From assembly GCF_900110575.1 (NCBI RefSeq), contig NZ_FOEF01000016.1, positions 1 to 64,000 on the forward strand: 64,000 nucleotides of DNA, given 5' to 3'. The position numbers and the translations under genes were made by a program. Each line of letters opens with the position of its first letter. Position 1 is the first letter of the stretch. Source of the stretch: Amycolatopsis saalfeldensis (GTDB lineage Bacteria > Actinomycetota > Actinomycetes > Mycobacteriales > Pseudonocardiaceae). Below are positions 34,139 through 42,189 of the stretch, piece by piece. Below the pieces are notes generated by a model. The model ran no database searches. It was not told the origin of the DNA and saw only the letters and a list, made by a program, of their open reading frames with translations.

Positions 34139-37100
34139 ATGTTCCGCAAGGTGCTGGTGGCCAACCGCGGCGAGATCGCCATCCGGGCGTTCCGCGCAGG
34201 CTACGAACTGGGAGCGGGCACGGTTGCCGTGTTCCCGCACGAGGACCGCAACTCGCTGCATCGGCTGAAGGCCGACGAGGCCTACGAGATCGGTGAGCCG
34301 GGTCACCCGGTGCGCGCCTACCTCTCGGTGGACGAGATCGTCGCGGCCGCCGAGAAGGCGGGCGCGGACGCCGTTTATCCGGGATACGGCTTCCTGTCGG
34401 AGAACCCCGACCTGGCCCGTGCCTGTGAGGAGGCGGGGATCACGTTCGTCGGGCCATCCGCCGACATCCTCGAGCTCACGGGCAACAAGGCCCGCGCCGT
34501 CAAGGCGGCGCGAGAGGCCGGCGTGCCGGTTCTGGGCTCGTCGGAGCCGTCCAGCGACATCGACGCACTCGTGGCAGCGGCCGACGACCTGGGCTTCCCG
34601 GTGTTCGTGAAGGCCGTCGCCGGTGGTGGCGGCCGCGGCATGCGGCGGGTCCAGGAGCCGGCTCAGCTGCGCGAGTCCATCGAGGCGGCCGCGCGCGAGG
34701 CCGAGTCCGCGTTCGGCGACCCGACGGTGTTCCTGGAGAAGGCCGTCGTCGAACCGCGGCACATCGAGGTACAGATCCTCGCCGACGGCGAGGGCAACAT
34801 CATCCACCTCTACGAGCGCGACTGCTCCGTCCAGCGCCGCCACCAGAAGGTGGTCGAGCTGGCGCCCGCGCCGAACCTCGACCCCGAGCTGCGGGCCCGG
34901 ATCTGTGCCGACGCCGTCAAGTTCGCGCGCCAGATCGGCTACCGCAACGCCGGCACGGTCGAGTTCCTACTCGACAAGCAAGGCAATCACGTCTTCATCG
35001 AGATGAACCCGCGGATCCAGGTCGAGCACACGGTCACCGAGGAGGTCACCGACGTCGACCTCGTGCAGTCCCAGCTGCGGATCGCCTCGGGCGAGACCCT
35101 CGAGGACCTCGGCCTCTCGCAGGACAAGATCTACCTGCGCGGCGCCGCGCTCCAGTGCCGGATCACCACGGAGGATCCGGCCAACGGCTTCCGCCCGGAC
35201 ACGGGCATGATCAGCGCCTACCGCTCGCCGGGCGGCTCCGGCATCCGGCTCGACGGCGGTACCGCCTTCTCCGGCACGGAAATCAGCGCCCACTTCGACT
35301 CGCTGCTGGTGAAGCTCACCTGCCGCGGCCGTGACTTCAAGACCGCCGTGGGCCGCGCCCGCCGAGCCGTCGCGGAGTTCCGTATCCGCGGTGTGGCGAC
35401 GAACATCCCGTTCCTGCAGGCCGTGCTCGACGACCCGGATTTCCGCGCAGGCCACGTCACCACGTCGTTCATCGAGGAACGGCCACACCTGCTCACCGCG
35501 CGCCACTCCGCGGACCGCGGCACGCGCCTGCTCACCTATCTGGCCGATCAGACGGTGAACAAGCCGCACGGCGAGCGGCCGCGCACCATCGAGGCAGCGG
35601 CGAAGCTGCCGAAGATCCCGGCGGGCGTCAAGCCGGCCGACGGCTCCAAGCAGAAGCTCACCGAGCTGGGCCCGGTCGGCTTCGCGAGCTGGCTGCGCGA
35701 GTCGCCGCTGCTCGGCGTCACGGACACGACGTTCCGCGACGCGCACCAGTCGCTGCTCGCCACGCGGGTGCGGACGAAGGACCTGCTCGCCGTCGCGCCG
35801 GTGGTTGCCGCCACCGTGCCGCAGCTGCTTTCGCTGGAATGCTGGGGCGGCGCCACGTACGACGTCGCGCTGCGCTTCCTGGCCGAGGACCCGTGGGAGC
35901 GGCTGGCCCAGCTGCGCAAGGCCGTGCCGAACATCTGTCTGCAGATGCTGCTGCGCGGGCGCAATACCGTCGGCTACACGCCTTACCCGACCGAGGTGAC
36001 GAACGCTTTCGTCGAGGAGGCGACCGCCACCGGCATCGACATCTTCCGCATCTTCGACGCGCTCAACGACGTCGAGCAGATGCGGCCGGCGATCGAGGCC
36101 GTCCGCGAGACCGGCACCGCCGTCGCCGAGGTTGCGCTCTGCTACACCTCCGACCTGTCCGACCCCGGCGAAAAGATCTACACGCTCGACTACTACCTCC
36201 GGCTGGCCGAACAGATCGTCGGCGCCGGCGCGCACATCCTGGCGATCAAGGACATGGCCGGCCTGCTCCGCGCGCCCGCCGCGGCGAAGCTGGTGACCGC
36301 ACTGCGCAGGGAGTTCGACCTCCCGGTCCACATCCACACGCACGACACGGCGGGCGGCCAACTGGCCACCTACCTCGCCGCCATCCAGGCGGGCGCGGAC
36401 GCGGTGGACGGCGCCGTCTCGTCGATGGCGGGCACGACGTCGCAGCCCTCGCTCGGCTCGATCGTCGCAGCCACCGACCACTCCGACCACTCGACCGGCC
36501 TCGACCTGCAGGCGATCGGCGACCTGGAGCCGTACTGGGAGAGCGTTCGCAAGATCTACGCGCCCTTCGAAGCCGGCCTCGCGTCGCCCACCGGTCGCGT
36601 GTACCACCACGAGATCCCGGGCGGGCAGCTGTCGAACCTGCGCACGCAGGCCATCGCGCTGGGCCTTGGCGACCGCTTCGAGGACATCGAGGCCATGTAC
36701 GCCGCCGCGGACAAGATCCTGGGCCACCTGGTGAAGGTGACGCCTTCGTCCAAAGTGGTCGGTGACCTCGCGCTGCACCTCGTCGGCGCGGGCGTGTCGC
36801 CCCAGGACTTCGAGGCGGAGCCGAACAAGTTCGACATCCCCGACTCCGTGATCGGCTTCCTGCGCGGCGAACTCGGCGACCCGCCGGGCGGCTGGCCGGA
36901 ACCGTTCCGCACCAAGGCTCTTGAGGGCCGTTCGGCGGCCAAGCCGGTGGTGGAACTGTCCGAAGAGGACCGGAAGGAGCTGACGGACGACCGTCGCGGC
37001 GCGCTGAACAGGCTGCTGTTCCCGGGCCCCACCAAGGAGTTCCAGGCCCACCGCGAGGCGTACGGCGACACGAGCGTGCTGCCCAGCAAGGACTTCTTCT

Positions 37101-37516
37101 ACGGCCTGCGCCCGGGCGAGGAGTACGCGGTCGACCTGGAGCCGGGCGTCCGCCTGCTCATCGAGCTGGAGGCGATCGGCGAGGCCGACGAGCGTGGCCT
37201 GCGCACCGTCATGTCGTCGCTGAACGGCCAGATCCGGCCGATCCAGATCCGGGACCGCTCCATCGCCTCGGACATCCCGGCCACGGAAAAGGCCGAGAAG
37301 GGCAACCCGAAGCAGATCGCCGCACCGTTCGCCGGCGTGGTGACGCTGCAGGTGGCCGAGGGCGACGAGGTGGAGTCCGGTGCGACCGTGGCGACCATCG
37401 AGGCCATGAAGATGGAGGCTTCCATCACCGCTTCGACGGCGGGCAAGGTCGGGCGGCTGGCGATCACCTCCGTTCAGCAGGTCGAGGGCGGGGACCTCCT
37501 CATCGTGCTGGAGTAG
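34139..37516 (+). CDS. pyc: Pyruvate carboxylase
   Basis: An anaplerotic enzyme making oxaloacetate from pyruvate, bicarbonate and ATP. The 1125-aa protein contains biotin carboxylase (1 to about 450, with FVKAVAGGGGRGMRRV and EMNPRIQVEHTVTEEV), carboxyltransferase (about 530-830, TTFRDAHQSLLATRVRTKD), an allosteric/linker region, and a biotin carrier domain with biotinyl Lys1091 in EAMKMEA. Full length. ATG at 34139 with GAAGGA upstream. The homologue (Rv2967c) lies in the same genomic neighbourhood in M. tuberculosis. Confidence 0.98.
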   Translation: MFRKVLVANRGEIAIRAFRAGYELGAGTVAVFPHEDRNSLHRLKADEAYEIGEPGHPVRAYLSVDEIVAAAEKAGADAVYPGYGFLSENPDLARACEEAGITFVGPSADILELTGNKARAVKAAREAGVPVLGSSEPSSDIDALVAAADDLGFPVFVKAVAGGGGRGMRRVQEPAQLRESIEAAAREAESAFGDPTVFLEKAVVEPRHIEVQILADGEGNIIHLYERDCSVQRRHQKVVELAPAPNLDPELRARICADAVKFARQIGYRNAGTVEFLLDKQGNHVFIEMNPRIQVEHTVTEEVTDVDLVQSQLRIASGETLEDLGLSQDKIYLRGAALQCRITTEDPANGFRPDTGMISAYRSPGGSGIRLDGGTAFSGTEISAHFDSLLVKLTCRGRDFKTAVGRARRAVAEFRIRGVATNIPFLQAVLDDPDFRAGHVTTSFIEERPHLLTARHSADRGTRLLTYLADQTVNKPHGERPRTIEAAAKLPKIPAGVKPADGSKQKLTELGPVGFASWLRESPLLGVTDTTFRDAHQSLLATRVRTKDLLAVAPVVAATVPQLLSLECWGGATYDVALRFLAEDPWERLAQLRKAVPNICLQMLLRGRNTVGYTPYPTEVTNAFVEEATATGIDIFRIFDALNDVEQMRPAIEAVRETGTAVAEVALCYTSDLSDPGEKIYTLDYYLRLAEQIVGAGAHILAIKDMAGLLRAPAAAKLVTALRREFDLPVHIHTHDTAGGQLATYLAAIQAGADAVDGAVSSMAGTTSQPSLGSIVAATDHSDHSTGLDLQAIGDLEPYWESVRKIYAPFEAGLASPTGRVYHHEIPGGQLSNLRTQAIALGLGDRFEDIEAMYAAADKILGHLVKVTPSSKVVGDLALHLVGAGVSPQDFEAEPNKFDIPDSVIGFLRGELGDPPGGWPEPFRTKALEGRSAAKPVVELSEEDRKELTDDRRGALNRLLFPGPTKEFQAHREAYGDTSVLPSKDFFYGLRPGEEYAVDLEPGVRLLIELEAIGEADERGLRTVMSSLNGQIRPIQIRDRSIASDIPATEKAEKGNPKQIAAPFAGVVTLQVAEGDEVESGATVATIEAMKMEASITASTAGKVGRLAITSVQQVEGGDLLIVLE

Positions 37517-37540
37517 CCGGCCACTCCGCCAGTTTCCGGT

Positions 37541-37591
37541 GTCGCGAACGGCCCTTTCGCTCCCCTGCGTAGCGAAAGGGCCGTTCGCGAC
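37541..37591. terminator. Perfect 21-bp hairpin after pyc
   Basis: Arms 37541-37561 and 37571-37591 are perfect inverted repeats of 21 bp (beginning GTCGCGAACGGCCC) around a 9-nt loop, 24 bases after the pyc stop. It can end transcription from pyc. The symmetry and length suggest a dispersed palindromic element rather than a simple terminator. Confidence 0.8.
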
Positions 37592-37637
37592 GTTCTGGGC
37601 TCGTGCTCCGCGCCGGTCCCGCGCTAACGTCGGCCGC

Positions 37638-38441
37638 ATGCTGATCAACGCGGTGCCGCAGTGGCAGGGCGCGATCGGCCCGAGAGCACCTGGGCTGGTC
37701 GACGGCTGCCTCGCGCTTTCCGAACTGGCCGGGCACGTGCTCGGCCTGCCGGTTCGCCATGTTCGCCAGGACGCGGCGACGTCGGGCGCGGTCGACGGCG
37801 TCGCCAACCGGGCCGTGCTCACCGGCCCGAACCGGGCGGCGCAACTGGCCGCGCTGGAGGCCCCGGGCGGTCCGGTGCTGACCATCGGCGGAGACTGCGG
37901 AGTCGAGCTGATCCCGGTCGGGGTCGCACGATTCCGTTACGGCGCAGGGCTGGGCGTTGCGTGGTTCGACGCGCACGCGGACTTGAACACCGCCGAGTCG
38001 TCGCCGTCCGGCGCCTTCCACGGGATGGTGCTGCGGTCGCTGCTCGGCGAGGGGGACGCGTCATTCGCGGCCAGCCCCGCGCTCGAGCCCGGCCGGGTCG
38101 CGCTGTCCGGCACGCGGGCTTTCGACGCGGCCGAGGAGGACGCGGTCGCCCGCGGGCTGGCCGTGCGGACCGAGGATGTCGCCGGGACGCTGCGCGCGGC
38201 CGGCGCGGATCAGGTGTACCTGCACCTGGACCTGGACGTCCTGGACCCGGCCGAGTTCGACGGCCTGAACTACCCGGAACCGGGTGGGCTGACGATCACT
38301 GAACTTGTCGAGGCGCTCGACGGACTGTCCGAAATGGACGTCGTCGGCGCGGGAATCACGGAGTGCGTCGGCACGGGCGCGGAACTGAACGTTCTCGAGC
38401 CCGTCGTCGCCGCAGTGGGGAGGTTGCTGATGCGGGATTGA
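37638..38441 (+). CDS. Arginase/agmatinase-fold (ureohydrolase) family protein
   Basis: A 267-aa member of the ureohydrolase superfamily. The metal motifs DAHADLN (Asp111, His113, Asp115) and DLDVLDP are intact. The first metal-ligand His, normally in GGDH, is replaced: the sequence reads GGDC with Cys87. Shorter than classical arginases (about 300 aa). Substrate unknown; it may bind metal differently from arginase. Monocistronic, following the pyc hairpin. Confidence 0.82.
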   Translation: MLINAVPQWQGAIGPRAPGLVDGCLALSELAGHVLGLPVRHVRQDAATSGAVDGVANRAVLTGPNRAAQLAALEAPGGPVLTIGGDCGVELIPVGVARFRYGAGLGVAWFDAHADLNTAESSPSGAFHGMVLRSLLGEGDASFAASPALEPGRVALSGTRAFDAAEEDAVARGLAVRTEDVAGTLRAAGADQVYLHLDLDVLDPAEFDGLNYPEPGGLTITELVEALDGLSEMDVVGAGITECVGTGAELNVLEPVVAAVGRLLMRD

Positions 38442-38589
38442 GCCCCGGAACGCCGGCTGTTCGCCCGGTGTCCTTGCAGGTAGACGACCACGCACGTGCG
38501 CGGCCCGAAGGAGGTGCGCCCGAGGCCGTGACGCTGATCGGTCGTCGTACGGCGCGAAACCGCGCCGGCCGGCACGGATCCGGCTCTCC

Positions 38590-38979
38590 TCAGCCGAGGT
38601 ATCCGGAGGTTTTCTCGTCCATCGCCGCGCGGACGGCGTCGACGGCTTCGGCCGGCCCGGCGTCCAGTTCGCGTGCCCGGGCGGCGAACTCCATGGCCGC
38701 TTCGCGAAGTAACCCGGCACGGTTCGGCTGTTCGGCCGGACCTGTGACGACGGTTCCCTTCGCGCGGCCTGTGACCACCTGCCCACCGGCCTCCAGCTCG
38801 CGGTAGACGCGCGCGATGGTGCCGGAGGCGAGCCCGAGGTCGCGGGCGAGCTGGCGGATCGGCGGCAGTTTGGCGCCATCCGCGAGCGTGCCCGTCGTGA
38901 TCGCGCGGACGATCTGGTCGTACACCTGGCGCCAGGGGGCGACGCCGCTGTCGGCGTCGACCGCTACTCGCAGCGGCAC
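38590..38979 (-). CDS. GntR-family (YtrA-type) transcriptional regulator
   Basis: A 129-aa regulator of the YtrA subfamily: a GntR winged helix (WRQVYDQIVRAITTGTLADGAKLPPIRQLARDLGLASGTIARVYRELEAGG) followed by only about 50 residues of helical tail. The GTG start abuts the stop of the membrane protein gene with no gap, so both are translated from one message. YtrA regulators normally repress their own operon, and a perfect palindrome lies at its promoter. Confidence 0.9.
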   Translation of the reverse strand: MPLRVAVDADSGVAPWRQVYDQIVRAITTGTLADGAKLPPIRQLARDLGLASGTIARVYRELEAGGQVVTGRAKGTVVTGPAEQPNRAGLLREAAMEFAARARELDAGPAEAVDAVRAAMDEKTSGYLG

Positions 38980-39702
38980 CTACTTCGCCGCTGCGGTCGC
39001 GGGCAGTTTCCCGGGCGGGGCGGCGATCGCGCGGAACGCCGCCACCGTCACGACGAACGCCACCAGCGACGAAAGGTTCCCTGCGGTCCAGCCGGTCATG
39101 GCGCACAAACCCGCGCCAAGGCCGATGGCGACGCGCGCGCTGCGGCAACGCAGCGCCAAGTCGACCACGGGGTCCCCCTCTGCCGGGCGGCGGACGGCGA
39201 GCATGGCGACCAGCCAGGCCGCCGCGTCGGCGGCGAGTGTGATGCCGAACATTGTCCACTGGCCGAGCAGCGCCAGGTGCGCCACGGCGGCGAGCATGGC
39301 GAGGAGGTTGACCACGAGCGCCCACGGCGGGACGAAGTCGACCATCCGGCGGGTCGTCAGCGTGGCTTCGCGTCGTGCCGTGCGCGCCGGCCGCTGGGCG
39401 AACAACTCGGCGATCAGCGCGCCCACCAGGAGGGTGACGACGATCGCGCCGCCGCCGTTGGAGTCCTGCAGGTCGCCCGCGTGCGGGATGAGGGGGAGGC
39501 CGATGAACAGCCACGGGTACCAGAACCGGCGGCGGCGCAGATAGCGCACGGCCGTCGAGACCTGGTCCGGCGTTGCCTCGGGCAGGCCCCACTTGGTGAG
39601 CAGCCGCGTGCCTTGCCGTTCGCCCGGCCACAGCACGATGAGGATGACCAGCCCGAACACGCCGCAGGTCAGCGCGACGGCCAGCGCGTTGTCGAATTGC
39701 AT
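38980..39702 (-). CDS. Polytopic membrane protein of unknown function
   Basis: A 240-aa membrane protein. About six hydrophobic segments are visible (7-25, 62-75, 86-103, 124-145, 148-168, 193-232), separated by Arg-rich cytoplasmic loops. No recognised domain. First gene of the operon with the YtrA-type regulator; ATG with GGAGGG upstream. YtrA operons elsewhere encode ABC exporters; no ATPase is present here. Confidence 0.75.
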   Translation of the reverse strand: MQFDNALAVALTCGVFGLVILIVLWPGERQGTRLLTKWGLPEATPDQVSTAVRYLRRRRFWYPWLFIGLPLIPHAGDLQDSNGGGAIVVTLLVGALIAELFAQRPARTARREATLTTRRMVDFVPPWALVVNLLAMLAAVAHLALLGQWTMFGITLAADAAAWLVAMLAVRRPAEGDPVVDLALRCRSARVAIGLGAGLCAMTGWTAGNLSSLVAFVVTVAAFRAIAAPPGKLPATAAAK

Positions 39703-39716
39703 GGCGAACCCTCCAG

Positions 39717-39742
39717 TCTTGTATCAAGCAGATGATACAAGA
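39717..39742 (-). promoter_or_regulatory. Perfect palindromic operator for the YtrA-type regulator
   Basis: TCTTGTATCA (39717-39726), 6 bp, TGATACAAGA (39733-39742): a 10-bp perfect inverted repeat just upstream of the membrane-protein/regulator operon. A-T-rich symmetry in GC-rich DNA and the position over the promoter make it the probable autoregulatory operator. Confidence 0.8.
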
Positions 39743-40035
39743 CCGCGTTGTGCTGCGCGGGGCGAGGCTTGCCGTTTTCGTCGCCGCTGGAGGGCGACGC
39801 GCGGGTTCGTCCGTTCGTACGTACTTTTCGCGGCAGCCGGGGGAGATTTATCGGAAAGTACGAGCCGCTTCCCGTGAACTTGTCACGGACGGGACAAGAA
39901 ATCGGTTTCTCCTGCGGGGGGTGACACGTTTCGGCTTGGTTTTTCGATGTGTCGGGTGTCACCCCTCGATGGCCGCGGGGTGTCCGGCCACGCCGTGGCG
40001 ACGGCCGGGAACCGGGGTGGGGCAAAGGAGCTGCG
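39743..40035. other. Regulatory-looking intergenic region with nested inverted repeats
   Basis: No gene is seen. It holds a solitary TCGCC-N-GGCGA repeat (39781-39800), an inverted pair CTTGTC (39879-39884) and GACAAG (39893-39898), and 10-bp arms GGGGTGACAC (39918-39927) and GTGTCACCCC (39956-39965) upstream of the PucR-like gene, whose ribosome site AAAGGAG is at 40024-40030. Confidence 0.6.
39781..39800. repeat. Solitary copy of the TCGCC-N-GGCGA repeat
   Basis: TCGCCGCTGG followed by AGGGCGACGC is nearly identical to the core of the unit inside the FakA-like gene (26615) and related to the 17.7-18.5 kb array. Confidence 0.6.
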
Positions 40036-41325
40036 ATGTCGGTGGAGCGCGGACTCGATCATCCGGTGTCGCCGTCGGCGCTGCCCCGGAAGCTGGCCGA
40101 GATCTTGCGCCCTGAACTCGCGAGCCTCTCCGAGGAGATCGTCGACGAGATCCAGTCGACGATCCCGGCGTACGCGCGGCCGCTCGACGGGCCGTACGGG
40201 AAGTCGATCCGGGCGGGTGTCGAGTACGCGATCACGCTGTTCGTCGCGCAGATCGCCGACCCGAGCGTGTCCAAGGAACAGTCGCACGAGGTGCACCACC
40301 GGCTCGGGCAGAACGAGATGCGCGAGGGCCGCAGCCTGGACACGTTGCAGTCGGCGTACCGCGTCGGCGCGCGGGTGTCGTGGCGGCGGATCATGCGGGT
40401 CGGGCGGCGCAGTGGCCTTTCATCGGCAGTGATGTCGCAGCTGGCGGACGCGATGCTGGCGTTCATGGACGAGCTCGCGTCGGTGGCCCTCGACGGTTAC
40501 CTGGAGGCGAAGGCCCGGACGGCCGGCGCGTTGGAGACGTGGCGGCGAAAGCTTCTCGGACTGCTGCTGGAGGTCCCGGCGGCCCCGGCGAAGGCCGTGG
40601 CGGAACTCGCGCAGCTAACCGGCTGGGCGGTGCCGGAGCTGGTTTCGCCGATCGCCGTCCGGCCGCTGTTCGAAGCGCATCCGCGCCGGCGCGTCACCCT
40701 GGACTCCGATGTGCTGGCCGAACTCGACGGCGTGGAGCCCCGCCTCGTCGTCCCGGGACCAATCGGCGGCGCGCGGCTGGCGACGTTGCAGGCGGCGTTG
40801 CCGGACCGCTGCCTGGCCATCGGGCCGTGTGTGCCGCTGGAAAGCCTCGCGGATTCGCTGCGCTGGGCCCGGGCCGCATTGGTGCTCGCCGATCGGGGGC
40901 GAATCCCCGGTCAACGCGTGATCCGCGCCGAGGAGCACCTGGCCACGCTGCTCGTGAACTCCGATACCGCGCTGGTCACGCTGTTGCGCACCCGGCTGTT
41001 CGCCCCACTCGTCGAAATGACGGACAAACAGCAGGACCGTCTCCTGGAGACGCTGCGGGCCTGGCTCGACAGCCAGGGCAACGTCGTCGAGATCGCCGAA
41101 CGCCTCCAGGTCCACCCCCAGACGGTGCGCTACCGCATGCGCCAGCTGCAGGCGACGTTCGGCGACCGCCTGCGCGACCCGTCGGCTCGCTTCGAGCTGG
41201 AACTGGTGTTGCGCGGATGTGCCCCGGGCCATTCGCCGACGGCCGGCGAATCCTGGGTGGGCGGCTTCCCGGTGGGCGAGCTGATGCCGTCGCCGCGCAG
41301 AAGCCCACAGTGGAGCGATCGCTGA
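40036..41325 (+). CDS. PucR-family (CdaR-like) transcriptional regulator
   Basis: A 429-aa regulator typical of actinomycetes: N-terminal helical sensor region, a degenerate GGDEF-like middle domain, and a C-terminal PucR helix-turn-helix (QGNVVEIAERLQVHPQTVRYRMRQLQATFGD). Related FasR of Streptomyces controls fatty-acid synthesis; the target here is unknown. ATG at 40036 with AAAGGAG six bases upstream; an upstream frame extension was rejected as lacking a ribosome site. Confidence 0.88.
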   Translation: MSVERGLDHPVSPSALPRKLAEILRPELASLSEEIVDEIQSTIPAYARPLDGPYGKSIRAGVEYAITLFVAQIADPSVSKEQSHEVHHRLGQNEMREGRSLDTLQSAYRVGARVSWRRIMRVGRRSGLSSAVMSQLADAMLAFMDELASVALDGYLEAKARTAGALETWRRKLLGLLLEVPAAPAKAVAELAQLTGWAVPELVSPIAVRPLFEAHPRRRVTLDSDVLAELDGVEPRLVVPGPIGGARLATLQAALPDRCLAIGPCVPLESLADSLRWARAALVLADRGRIPGQRVIRAEEHLATLLVNSDTALVTLLRTRLFAPLVEMTDKQQDRLLETLRAWLDSQGNVVEIAERLQVHPQTVRYRMRQLQATFGDRLRDPSARFELELVLRGCAPGHSPTAGESWVGGFPVGELMPSPRRSPQWSDR

Positions 41326-42189
41326 ACTCGGCGTCTGTGCGGTGAGGACCAGGCAGTGGCCGCGGAATGGCGACGCTGGTCTGGTCCTTGTGGAGCAGTG
41401 GGTTCGCGGAAGGTTTTCGATTCGCCGCGACAAGGCGATGCCGGTGACTGGTTGTGGGTCCGGCGAGCGCGCGCCTTTGTAGGGCCGGGGTGGGTGGACG
41501 GGCTGACGGTCGCTGGGCAGTTCCGGTTGGTGGAGAGGTTGCTGGGCTGGCGGGACTGGCGGCGTTGGCAGGCCTGGCGGGACGGGCGGAATCGGCAGGA
41601 CCGGCGGGCTGGTGGAGCTGGCGGGAGTCGGTGGGGGTGGCGGCATTGGTGAGGCCGGGTCAGCCGGATGTCGTGTGCGAGCGTGATGTGGCCGTCGACG
41701 GCGTTCGCCGTGATCTGGTCGGTTGCGAACCGACCGTTGTTCTTTGCTGCCGGGCTCGCTGATCTCTCACCGGGAGCTGGCCGGAATGTGACGGTACGGC
41801 GATGGTGCCCGAACCTGTGCGGCAGTCGCGGAGGGCTTGCCCGGATGTCGGGGCGAGCAGGAACTAGGCGGTCTGGGGAGTGACTGGACCTCGACGCGGT
41901 GCTGGAGCAGTCCGCATAGAACGGAGACAGGGCGCGAAAGTTGGGCGTCGAAAGAGGTCGCGGCGGGGCTGGGTTGGATCGAAGCGGTCCGCGGCGGCTG
42001 GGTCTGCGACCGCACTGACTGGTCTGTGGCGGTGCCGACTGGTCTGCGGTGGTGCCACGACGGCCTGCGGCGGTGCCGAGCGCCGTAGCCGAATGTCGAA
42101 AGGCGGAGGAAGTTGCCAAGGGCGGTCGGCGTTGCTCGTCGCTTGCGAGCTTCGGTATCTCCGCCGGGAATTACCGAACTCGTAAGTTC
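41326..42189. other. 864-bp intergenic region, no credible gene
   Basis: It lies between the PucR-like gene and the stop of the large secreted protein gene. Frames on both strands have unbiased, low-complexity composition without domains. Short direct repeats around 42010-42080 (variants of GACTGGTCTGYGGCGGTGCC) are present. I see no RNA gene. Confidence 0.55.

Noticed and set aside
41130..42119. 329-codon minus-strand frame in the gap after the PucR-like gene
   Set aside because: It overlaps the regulator gene antisense, has no domain, signal or ribosome site, and its composition is shadow-like.
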